A DNA stretch of 6,825 bases from an uncultured Clostridia bacterium (GTDB lineage Bacteria; Bacillota; Clostridia; Oscillospirales; Oscillospiraceae). Both the position numbers and the translations under genes were made by a program. Location: positions 1-6,825 of the forward strand of contig CALERM010000229.1 in NCBI GenBank assembly GCA_937907715.1, read 5' to 3'. The notes below the pieces were generated by a model. It was not told the DNA's origin, ran no database searches, and worked only from the letters and a program-made list of their open reading frames with translations. Positions 1 through 5,021 of the stretch are shown here, one piece after another (within the stretch, counting starts at the first letter, position 1; every line of letters starts with the position of its first letter).

Positions 1-1807
1 TCGTGCCGTCGTCGTCAATGTCGACCTGCGCGCCGGACTCGGCGACGATCTTCTGAATCATGGAGCCGCCCTTGCCGATGACCTCGCGGATCTTGTCGAC
101 GTCGATCTTCATCGTGAGCATCTTGGGTGCAAACTCAGAGACATGGTCGCGCGGCTTTGCGATGCAGGGAATCATGATCTCGTTGAGAATTTCCAGACGG
201 GCTTTGCGGCAGCGCTCGAGCGCGTCGGCAATGATTTCCATCGTCAGACCGTCGTTCTTGAGGTCCATCTGAATGGCGGTGACACCCTCGGTCGTACCGG
301 CGACCTTGAAGTCCATCTCGCCGTGGAAGTCCTCGACGCCCTGAATATCAGTAAAAGTTCTCCACGTGCCGGTTTCCTTATCGGAAATCAGGCCGCAGGA
401 GATGCCCGCGACGGGGCGCTTGATGGGAACGCCTGCGTCCATCAGGGCAAGCGTCGAGCCGCAGATGGAAGCCTGCGAGGTCGAGCCGTTGGACGAGACG
501 ACCTCAGAGACGACGCGGATGGCATACGGGAACTCGTCGACCGACGGAATGACCGGCAGCAGCGCCTTTTCGGCAAGCGCGCCGTGACCGATCTCGCGGC
601 GGGAGGTGGAGCGGCTCGCACGCGCCTCGCCGGTGGACCACTGCGGCATGTTGTAGTGGTGGATATAGCGGCGCTCAGTCTCGTCGTAGATGGTGTCTAA
701 CTTCTGCGCGGCAGAGAGCGTGTTGAGCGTGCAGACGGACAGAACCTGCGTCTGACCGCGTGTGAACAGACCCGAGCCGTGAACGCGCGGCAGAACGCTG
801 ACCTCGGCATCCAGCGGGCGGATTTCATCGGGGGTACGACCGTCGACGCGCTTGCCCTCGAGCAGCCACTTCTTGACGATCTTCTTCTGCATCTTGTACA
901 GGCACACATCGATCTGGATGTCCCAGTCGTCTGCATACTTTTCGCCGAACTTCTCCTTGAAATCGACGACGGCGGCGGTCAGGCGCTCTTCGCGGACGTT
1001 CTTGTCGTCGGTGTCGAGGGCATAGGCAATCTTGTCCAGACCGTACTCGCACAGATCGTCGAGCATCTCGTGGTTGACGGCGGCCTTTTCGAAGGTGAAC
1101 TTGGGCTTGCCGATGGTGTCGACAATGGTGTTGATGAACTCGACAACCTTGACGTTGGTCTCATGGGCGAGCTTGATGCACTCCATGAGGATGTCTTCTT
1201 TGACTTCGTTCGCCTCGGTCTCGATCATGACGACCTTCTCATGGGTCGACGCGATGGTCACGAAGCACTGGCAGGCGTTGCGCTCGTCCTGCGAGGGGTT
1301 GACGATATACTTGCCGTCGAGATAGCAGACATTGGTGGTCGCGGTCGGTCCGTTCCAGGGAATGTCGGAATAGGCGATGACAAGAGAAGAGCCGATGGAG
1401 GCGACGATTTCCACGGGGTTATCGTAGTCCTGGACAAGAATGGTGTTCGTCAGAACGACGTCGTTGCGGAGCTCCTCGTCGAACAGCGGACGCATCGGGC
1501 GGTCGATCAGACGCGAGATGAGAACGCCGCGGTCGGAGGGCTTGCCCTCGCGGCGGTTAAAAGAGCCGGGAATTCTGCCGACGGCGTACATGCGCTCTTC
1601 GACCTCGATGGTCAGCGGGAAATAATCGATGCCGGACTTGGGAAGGGGCGAAGCGACTGCGGTGACGAGGACGACGGTGTCGCCGTAGCGGCAGATTGCT
1701 TCAGCGTTGCAGAGCTCGGCGACCTTACCGGTCTCAACCGTGAAGGTACGTCCGCCGATTTCGGTTTCAAAAATGTGGTGATTCGGGTACTGCTTGTGCG
1801 TAATCAT
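1..1807 (-). CDS. pnp: Polyribonucleotide nucleotidyltransferase (PNPase), 3'-truncated by the window edge
   Basis: PNPase degrades RNA 3'-to-5' by phosphorolysis, releasing nucleoside diphosphates; it works as a cytoplasmic homotrimer in mRNA turnover. About 602 residues are visible from the ATG at 1807-1805, which follows a strong AGGAGGTT site (1820-1813) with 5-nt spacing. Domain order is the usual one: first RNase PH-like core (about 1-145, with NRREGKPSDRG and LIDRPMRPLF), an all-helical linker (about 150-225 or slightly further), a second RNase PH core (about 320-550) with FTRGQTQ near 347 and EDFHGEMDFKVAG near 492-504, then the start of the KH domain with IGKGG near 577-581. The rest of KH and the S1 domain lie beyond base 1. 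Compared with the common GDMDFK motif it reads GEMDFK, a conservative change; the flanking Asp and Lys that correspond to catalytic D486, D492 and K494 of E. coli PNPase are present. It follows rpsO, the classical arrangement, but here the two genes are separated by a terminator, a repeat element and a long leader hairpin. Confidence 0.98.
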   Translation of the reverse strand, partial: MITHKQYPNHHIFETEIGGRTFTVETGKVAELCNAEAICRYGDTVVLVTAVASPLPKSGIDYFPLTIEVEERMYAVGRIPGSFNRREGKPSDRGVLISRLIDRPMRPLFDEELRNDVVLTNTILVQDYDNPVEIVASIGSSLVIAYSDIPWNGPTATTNVCYLDGKYIVNPSQDERNACQCFVTIASTHEKVVMIETEANEVKEDILMECIKLAHETNVKVVEFINTIVDTIGKPKFTFEKAAVNHEMLDDLCEYGLDKIAYALDTDDKNVREERLTAAVVDFKEKFGEKYADDWDIQIDVCLYKMQKKIVKKWLLEGKRVDGRTPDEIRPLDAEVSVLPRVHGSGLFTRGQTQVLSVCTLNTLSAAQKLDTIYDETERRYIHHYNMPQWSTGEARASRSTSRREIGHGALAEKALLPVIPSVDEFPYAIRVVSEVVSSNGSTSQASICGSTLALMDAGVPIKRPVAGISCGLISDKETGTWRTFTDIQGVEDFHGEMDFKVAGTTEGVTAIQMDLKNDGLTMEIIADALERCRKARLEILNEIMIPCIAKPRDHVSEFAPKMLTMKIDVDKIREVIGKGGSMIQKIVAESGAQVDIDDDGT

Positions 1808-1812
1808 GAAAG

Positions 1813-1820
1813 AACCTCCT
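1813..1820 (-). promoter_or_regulatory. pnp ribosome binding site
   Basis: AGGAGGTT reads on the minus strand 5 nt before the pnp ATG and is close to a full anti-Shine-Dalgarno complement. It fixes the start at MITHKQYPN. It lies outside the leader hairpin at 1841-1908, so it should be accessible when that hairpin forms. Confidence 0.9.
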
Positions 1821-1840
1821 GTGTGTTTTTGTGTGCGCGT

Positions 1841-1908
1841 GGGAGGTTTAGCACTTGAAACTGGCGTCTGCCCGCAGGCGCTACTTTCAACTGCTAAAGC
1901 AAGCTCCC
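1841..1908 (-). promoter_or_regulatory. Long hairpin in the pnp mRNA leader, possible RNase III / autoregulation site
   Basis: The sequence folds back over 68 nt. Outer arms GGGAG (1841-1845) and CTCCC (1904-1908) enclose TTTAGCA-C-TTGAAA (1847-1860), which pairs with TTTCAA-C-TGCTAAA (1885-1898) with one opposed C/C (G/G on the transcript). An inner stem pairs 1864-1871 with 1874-1881 around a 2-nt loop. The stem ends about 33 nt before the pnp start. No T-run follows it on either strand, so it is not an intrinsic terminator. In E. coli the pnp leader contains a long stem cut by RNase III, after which PNPase destabilises its own mRNA. A similar role here is inferred from position and shape only. 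Confidence 0.6.
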
Positions 1909-1984
1909 ATGCGCTGGTTGGATTGGCTTACGTGCTTAGGGTGTATCTGAAAACCCCCAACGCACCCGGACAGCGGGCCTTTTC

Positions 1985-1999
1985 ACGCTGCGTCAGCGT
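1985..1999. repeat. 6-bp perfect hairpin inside the MITE-like element
   Basis: ACGCTG and CAGCGT form a perfect 6-bp stem around a CGT loop. It sits immediately beside the larger internal hairpin at 2000-2040. A related CAGCGC stretch occurs near 2048-2053 in the other half, so CGCTG can also pair across the element. This supports the view that the whole element is built as a foldback. Confidence 0.55.
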
Positions 2000-2040
2000 C
2001 ATTTTTCCTTGAAATACGTCAGTATTCCTGCGGAAAAATG
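2000..2040. repeat. Central hairpin of the MITE-like element
   Basis: CATTTTTCC (2000-2008) pairs perfectly with GGAAAAATG (2032-2040). Inside, GAAATAC (2011-2017) pairs with GTATTCC (2022-2028) with one mismatch, closed by a GTCA loop. It lies near the middle of the 167-bp element, so the tip of the long foldback falls here. Confidence 0.6.
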
Positions 2041-2099
2041 TCTTGCTCAGCGCAAAAATTCCTCGCCGCCGGTCACATCGCCAGTTTTCAGATACACCC

Positions 2100-2130
2100 T
2101 AAAAAGGGCGGTCTGCGACCGCCCTTTTTA
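2100..2130 (-). terminator. Intrinsic terminator of rpsO, perfect palindrome
   Basis: A 14-bp perfect inverted repeat (2100-2113 with 2117-2130) surrounds a 3-nt loop. The core GGGCGGTC/GACCGCCC is G+C-rich and is flanked by a 5-nt A-run on one side and a T-run on the other, so it could work in both directions. On the minus strand it begins 9 nt after the rpsO stop. The T-run ends exactly where the inverted-repeat element begins. Confidence 0.88.
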
Positions 2131-2139
2131 TTTGCGGAT

Positions 2140-2406
2140 TTACTTACGCAGACCCAGCTTTGCAACGATGGCACGATAGCGGTTGATGTCCTTCTTGGCG
2201 AGATAGTCAAGCAGGCTTCTGCGTTTACCGACCATCATCAGAAGACCGCGGCGGGAGTGGTTGTCGTGCTTGTGGACGCGAAGATGCTCCGTCAGCTCGT
2301 TGATTCTGGAGGTCAGGACAGCGATCTGGACCTCGGGAGAACCGGTGTCGCCGGGATGGGTTGCGTACTGCTCAATGACAGCAGTCTTTTCTTCTTTGCG
2401 CATCAT
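2140..2406 (-). CDS. rpsO: 30S ribosomal protein S15
   Basis: S15 is a primary 16S rRNA-binding protein that nucleates the platform of the small subunit. The 88-residue product has the normal length (E. coli S15 has 89) and the family hallmarks: THPGDTGSPEVQ near 16-27, LTEHLRVHKHDNHSRRGL near 38-55, VGKRRSLLDYL near 59-69, and the C-terminal LGLRK. Two adjacent ATGs occur at 2406 and 2403. The first is preferred because AAAGGTGG (2423-2416) lies 9 nt upstream of it. The reading frame continues upstream for about 59 more codons, but this is the leader, not protein. The gene has its own promoter at 2538-2566 and terminator at 2100-2130, with pnp downstream. Confidence 0.98.
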   Translation of the reverse strand: MMRKEEKTAVIEQYATHPGDTGSPEVQIAVLTSRINELTEHLRVHKHDNHSRRGLLMMVGKRRSLLDYLAKKDINRYRAIVAKLGLRK

Positions 2407-2531
2407 AGTGTGTTTCCACCTTTCAAAAGTCATTTCCCACTGCCTAAGTTGCGGGTATGGCAGAATTGCCCGTGTAAAAACCAGGCTGTCTCCCGGAACT
2501 GAGTGCAGGGGCTCCGGCACATTGCGCCAGC
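2407..2531 (-). promoter_or_regulatory. Structured rpsO 5' leader, candidate S15 autoregulatory RNA
   Basis: The interval between the predicted transcription start and the rpsO ATG is about 125 nt, longer than translation needs. It contains a CCGGA/TCCGG stem (2513-2517 with 2493-2497, read on the minus strand) and two overlapping, competing pairings nearer the gene: GGCA-ATTC-TGCC (2470-2459) and CGGG/CCCG (2472-2469 with 2455-2452). S15 represses its own translation through leader RNA in several bacterial groups, using structures that are not homologous between groups. The leader length and structures make that plausible here, but I do not recognise a named S15-leader class. Confidence 0.35.
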
Positions 2532-2537
2532 TTATTA

Positions 2538-2566
2538 AGAATACCACACGGCATTCAAAAAGTAAA
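2538..2566 (-). promoter_or_regulatory. rpsO promoter (sigma-A type, extended -10)
   Basis: On the minus strand TTTACT (2566-2561) and TATTCT (2543-2538) are separated by exactly 17 bp. A TG pair sits one base before the -10, giving an extended -10. Transcription would start near 2531. The -35 lies about 20 bp after the end of the CDF transporter gene, for which no terminator is visible, so rpsO may also receive read-through. Confidence 0.7.
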
Positions 2567-2586
2567 GTCCCATTTCCGCCCAAAGC

Positions 2587-3792
2587 TCAGGTTTTTTCCG
2601 GTCCGGCGGATGCTTTCGGCGGCTCGTTGAACGCCTGCATGTCGAAGGTAATGACCGCATGGTACTGCTTCGAGTCGCTTTGGAGCGCCCGCTCTACCAG
2701 CTCGCGCAGCTCCTGCTTCCGGCTTTCCATGGAAAACGGCAGGACCATGTCAAAAATGACGTTTGTATGGTGGCTGCCGCGCACCATGCGAAAATCGTGG
2801 ACCGCCAGCTGCGGGTCGACCTCTTTGAGAATCTCTGCCACACGCGCATGAATCCGGGTCAGCTCTTCATCGTCGGTGACGATCGGGTCATAGTGAATGA
2901 CCAGCTCCACGCCGAGCTCTCGTCGCACCTGCCGCTCCAGCTCGTCAATTCTTTCGTGTGCGTCGAGAACATCCTCGCGGTAATCCATCTCCACATGTGC
3001 GCTTGCAAAGCGCCTGCCGGGTCCGTAGTCGTGAATCATCAGATCATGGACGCCGAGGATCTTGTCCCGCGCCAGAAGCAGCTTCGTGATTTTCTGTACC
3101 AGCTGTTCATCCGGCGCCATGCCGAGCAGCGGGTCGATGGTATCCTTCGCAATGCCGATGCCGGACCACAGGATGAAAAGCGCCACGCAAAGACCGGTCC
3201 AGCCGTCGATTCTGGCGCCCGTCAGCTTTCCGACCACGCACGATGCCAGCACCGCGCCGGTTGCAATCACGTCGTTGCGGCTGTCTGCCGCGGCGGCGGA
3301 CAGCGCTGCGGAATCAATCGCTTTGCCAAGCGAGCGGTTGAAGCCTGCCATCCAGAGCTTGAGCAGAATCGAGCCTGCCAGCACCAGCACGATTGCGAGC
3401 GAAAACTCCACCGGCTCGGGCGAGACAATCCGCGCCACAGAGGTCTTGACCAGCTCTGCGCCGATGAGCAGAATCATTGCCGCCACGCAAAGCCCCGACA
3501 GGTATTCCATCCGGTGGTGTCCATACGGATGCTCGGAATCGGCGGGCTTTTCGGCGAGCTTGAAGCCCAGAAGCGTCACCACCGAGCTGGAGGCGTCCGA
3601 CAGATTGTTGACAGCGTCGGCAGTAATGGAAACGCTTTTGCAGAGCGTTCCAACCAGCAGCTTTCCCACAAACAGCAGCAGATTGCAAAAAATGCCAGTG
3701 ATGCCAGCCAGCTTTCCGTATTGCGTCCGGACCGCCGGATTGCGTGTGTCGGTGTAATCTTTCACAAACAGGCGCAGCAGCAGCTTTTTCAT
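2587..3792 (-). CDS. Cation diffusion facilitator (CDF) transporter, probable Mn2+-type efflux
   Basis: CDF proteins are proton-coupled dimeric exporters of divalent metals in the cell membrane. The 401-residue product has about six membrane segments in residues 28-220 and the signature HPYGHHRME at 88-96. The metal-site motifs are N62xxxD66 in the second membrane helix (DAVNNLSD) and D170xxxD174 in the fifth (ADSRND). An Asp rather than His at the fifth-helix position argues against a classical Zn2+ exporter and resembles Mn2+ exporters such as MneS/MneP of Bacillus; the substrate is inferred. The cytoplasmic part is about 180 residues and looks like two consecutive ferredoxin-like dimerisation units (about 225-305 and 308-390), longer than the usual 300-residue family member. 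The ATG at 3792 is chosen because GGGGGAG lies just upstream; an in-frame ATG at 3852 would add 20 residues but overlaps the promoter. No terminator is visible before rpsO. Confidence 0.93.
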   Translation of the reverse strand: MKKLLLRLFVKDYTDTRNPAVRTQYGKLAGITGIFCNLLLFVGKLLVGTLCKSVSITADAVNNLSDASSSVVTLLGFKLAEKPADSEHPYGHHRMEYLSGLCVAAMILLIGAELVKTSVARIVSPEPVEFSLAIVLVLAGSILLKLWMAGFNRSLGKAIDSAALSAAAADSRNDVIATGAVLASCVVGKLTGARIDGWTGLCVALFILWSGIGIAKDTIDPLLGMAPDEQLVQKITKLLLARDKILGVHDLMIHDYGPGRRFASAHVEMDYREDVLDAHERIDELERQVRRELGVELVIHYDPIVTDDEELTRIHARVAEILKEVDPQLAVHDFRMVRGSHHTNVIFDMVLPFSMESRKQELRELVERALQSDSKQYHAVITFDMQAFNEPPKASAGPEKT

Positions 3793-3823
3793 TGCGCTCT
3801 CCCCCAGCAATGTACTAAGATCG

Positions 3824-3852
3824 ATTGTATCGCGTTCTGCGCGGAAACACAA
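3824..3852 (-). promoter_or_regulatory. Promoter of the CDF transporter gene (sigma-A type)
   Basis: TTGTGT (3852-3847) and TACAAT (3829-3824) are separated by 17 bp on the minus strand, with transcription expected near 3817. The leader would be only about 25 nt, too short for a metal-sensing riboswitch such as yybP-ykoY, so any metal response would need a DNA-binding repressor. I see no clear operator palindrome over the promoter. Confidence 0.65.
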
Positions 3853-3919
3853 GCAAAATCTGTCATGCTCTCAAAAACGCAGGTTTTCCGGAGAATGCCC
3901 CGCTTTCCCCGGAAAGGGT

Positions 3920-3952
3920 ATAAAGAAAGGCGGCAAAGCCGCCTTTCTTTAT
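3920..3952 (-). terminator. Intrinsic terminator after the small Cys-rich gene
   Basis: A 15-bp perfect inverted repeat (3920-3934 with 3938-3952) with an AAA loop (TTT on the transcript) has a GGCGGC/GCCGCC core, and the 3' arm reads GCCGCCTTTCTTTAT on either strand. It starts 8 nt after the stop of the 43-codon gene at 3961 and isolates that gene from the CDF promoter. Confidence 0.85.
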
Positions 3953-3960
3953 GTCCGTGG

Positions 3961-4092
3961 TCAGCAGCAGCCGTTGTCGCAGCCGCAGCTGTTTCCGTTC
4001 CCGTTCCACAGAACAAAAATAATGACCAGAACAATGATCCACCACCAGCTGTTGCCGAAGGCGCAGATACCGGAAGAATTATTGCAAGACAT
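3961..4092 (-). CDS. 43-residue small membrane protein with Cys-rich ends, unrecognised
   Basis: The ATG at 4092-4090 follows TCAGGAGG (AGGAGG at 4105-4100) with 7-nt spacing, and a strong intrinsic terminator follows the stop, so this is very probably a real gene. The product begins MSCNNSSGICAFGNSWWW, has one hydrophobic segment (about residues 16-29, IIVLVIIFVLW), and ends in a Gly/Asn/Cys-rich tail with CGCDNGCC. That gives seven Cys in 43 residues, two before and five after the membrane segment. The layout resembles very small hydrophobic proteins of spore-formers (YjcZ-like) in style only; I cannot assign a family or function. It lies 77 bp after pdaA. It may be cotranscribed with it or use its own promoter (see 4140-4166). 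Confidence 0.8.
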   Translation of the reverse strand: MSCNNSSGICAFGNSWWWIIVLVIIFVLWNGNGNSCGCDNGCC

Positions 4093-4139
4093 AACGAAAC
4101 CTCCTGAAATATAACGTAGCGTCTGTCGCTCGCTCATTC

Positions 4140-4166
4140 CATGTTATGCAGCGCCCCGCAATTGGT
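4140..4166 (-). promoter_or_regulatory. Possible sigma-K-like promoter for the small Cys-rich gene
   Basis: On the minus strand an AC dinucleotide (4166-4165), 16 bp, then CATAACATG (4148-4140) approximates the Bacillus sigma-K pattern AC-16/17-CATANNNTA, with one mismatch in the last base. The information content is low, and chance matches are common. It is supported only by the neighbouring sporulation-type gene and by the coat-like composition of the product. Confidence 0.2.
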
Positions 4167-4169
4167 TCC

Positions 4170-4970
4170 TCACGCGCCGGTCTCATACAGCTCGTCGAGA
4201 CTCGCAAACCGGTAGCCCATCGCCTCCCATTTTGTCAGCAGCTCGTCTAAAATTTCTGCGTTTGTCCGCGATGTCGAGTGCAGCAGTACCACCGCGCCCG
4301 GATGGATGCGGGGAAGGAGCTTGGAAAACGCCTGTTCCTTTGTCGGCTGGTCGTCCTGATACCAGTCGACATAGGCAAGGCTCCAGAACACCGTCCGGTA
4401 GCCAAGCTCCTTTGCCATGCGCAGATTTTCCTCGCTGTAAATGCCCTGCGGCGGACGGTAGTATTTTTGCATGGTCTCGCCCGTCGTCTGCTCATAGAGT
4501 GTCTCCACATCGGAAAGCTCTTTTCGGAAGCTCGCTGCGTCGGAAATTTTCGACATGTCATAGTGGTGATACGTGTGGTTTCCGACAATGTGCCCCTCGT
4601 TCACCATCCGCCGGACCAGCTCCGGCGCGGTTTCCAGATAGTTCCCCACGACGAAAAAGCACGCGGGCGCGCCATGCGCCTTGAGGGTGTCGAGAATTGA
4701 CGCTGTGTAGCCGTTTTCGAAGCCGGCATCAAAGGTCAGGTAGATCACCTTTTCTTTTCCGTCCCCTACGTAGACCGCGTCGTAGCTCTCAAGCGCCTGC
4801 CGGCTGGCGTTTCCGACCGGCTCTTTTCCCTCCTCGCGAAAGCTCAGCCCCCACGAGCCTGTTTCAATCGCCTTTCCCGCCGCAAACAGCTCCGGCAGCG
4901 CCGCGCAGAACAGCACGATCACCACCGCCGCAAACAGGAACCTGCCGTTGCGCTTCAGATATTCCCCCAT
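4170..4970 (-). CDS. pdaA: PdaA-type polysaccharide deacetylase (spore cortex muramic delta-lactam synthesis)
   Basis: PdaA removes the N-acetyl group from muramic acid in spore peptidoglycan after CwlD has cleaved the peptide, and closes the delta-lactam ring needed for cortex lysis at germination. The 266-residue product is about the length of B. subtilis PdaA. It has an N-terminal membrane anchor or uncleaved signal (about 11-30) and a NodB domain (about 74-262). Visible motifs are YLTFDAGFENGYT (77-89, catalytic-base Asp81), NHTYHH (131-136, metal ligands His132 and His136), RPPQGIYSE (172-180), FWSLAYVDW (195-203) and HPGAVVLLHS (223-232). The phrase FENGYT and the DW motif point to PdaA rather than general chitin or peptidoglycan deacetylases. 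The second Asp of the canonical TFDDG is Ala here; B. subtilis PdaA also lacks it, having Asn. The start is set by GGGGAGG (4984-4978) 7 nt upstream. That site lies in the 3' arm of a hairpin. Confidence 0.9.
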   Translation of the reverse strand: MGEYLKRNGRFLFAAVVIVLFCAALPELFAAGKAIETGSWGLSFREEGKEPVGNASRQALESYDAVYVGDGKEKVIYLTFDAGFENGYTASILDTLKAHGAPACFFVVGNYLETAPELVRRMVNEGHIVGNHTYHHYDMSKISDAASFRKELSDVETLYEQTTGETMQKYYRPPQGIYSEENLRMAKELGYRTVFWSLAYVDWYQDDQPTKEQAFSKLLPRIHPGAVVLLHSTSRTNAEILDELLTKWEAMGYRFASLDELYETGA

Positions 4971-4975
4971 AAAAC

Positions 4976-5014
4976 CGCCTCCCCGTTCTCAGCGTATGAG
5001 ACCACGGGGAGGCG
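4976..5014 (-). promoter_or_regulatory. Hairpin covering the pdaA ribosome binding site, and/or feo operon terminator
   Basis: CGCCTCCCCG (4976-4985) pairs perfectly with CGGGGAGGCG (5005-5014). Inside the 19-nt loop TCTCA (4987-4991) pairs with TGAGA (4997-5001). On the transcript the 3' arm contains the whole GGGGAGG site of pdaA and is followed by GTTTTATG, so the start codon sits directly after a short T-run. Read-through from feoB would therefore either terminate weakly here or carry a masked pdaA site. Both readings separate iron uptake from spore-specific pdaA expression. Confidence 0.65.
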
Positions 5015-5019
5015 CATGC
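4991..5019 (-). promoter_or_regulatory. Possible sporulation promoter inside the pdaA leader hairpin
   Basis: On the minus strand GCATG (5019-5015), 16 bp, then CATACGCT (4998-4991) partly fits forespore sigma-G (GHATR, CATnHTA) and, at the -10 only, mother-cell sigma-E (CATACAMT, 7 of 8). Neither match is complete. The expected start, near 4986, would leave the first hairpin arm out of the transcript and free the ribosome binding site. Confidence 0.22.
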
Positions 5020-5021
5020 CG

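Larger units (their letters stand above)
1936..2102. mobile_element. 167-bp MITE-like element with 19-bp perfect terminal inverted repeats
   Basis: The left end TTAGGGTGTATCTGAAAAC (1936-1954) is the exact reverse complement of the right end at 2084-2102. If the ends are taken as GGGTGTATCTGAAAA, each is flanked by TA, which fits a TA target duplication of the kind made by IS630/Tc1-type transposases. The interior contains further nested hairpins (1985-1999 and 2000-2040), and the two halves are roughly self-complementary, so the transcript could fold into one long imperfect hairpin. There is no transposase and no convincing coding frame inside. The right end abuts and slightly overlaps the rpsO terminator. 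The size, perfect ends and lack of coding capacity suggest a non-autonomous mobile repeat. An RNA-level structured element is the alternative. Family assignment is not possible from one copy. Confidence 0.68.

Noticed and set aside
779..1858. Plus-strand 359-codon open frame opposite pnp
   Set aside because: It is fully antisense to a clear PNPase, has no recognisable domain and no good ribosome binding site. It results from codon bias in a GC-rich gene.
1841..1908. The pnp leader hairpin as an intrinsic terminator
   Set aside because: No T-run follows the stem on either strand; the minus-strand continuation is CA-rich, leading to the ribosome binding site.
2038..2502. Plus-strand frame spanning half the inverted-repeat element, the terminator and rpsO antisense
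   Set aside because: It crosses three unrelated features and contains no domain. It is not a transposase remnant that I can recognise.
3793..3850. Mn2+ riboswitch (yybP-ykoY) upstream of the CDF gene
   Set aside because: The predicted leader is only about 25 nt and lacks the conserved elements of that riboswitch.
3793..3852. Longer CDF protein starting at 3852
   Set aside because: The extra 20 residues would overlap the -35/-10 region, and the downstream ATG at 3792 has a better placed ribosome binding site and a family-typical N-terminus.
3884..3916. Alternative stems TTTTCCGG/CCGGAAAG and CTTTCC/GGAAAG
   Set aside because: They lie between the terminator and the CDF promoter, outside any predicted transcript and without symmetry typical of an operator. 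Probably incidental.
2659..4107. Plus-strand 482-codon open frame opposite the CDF gene
   Set aside because: It runs antisense across the CDF gene, its promoter, a terminator and the small Cys-rich gene, and its composition is not protein-like. It is a shadow frame.
4106..4169. Terminator between pdaA and the small Cys-rich gene
   Set aside because: Only short stems (AGCG/CGCT, ATAAC/GTTAT) without a T-run are present, so I do not call a terminator.
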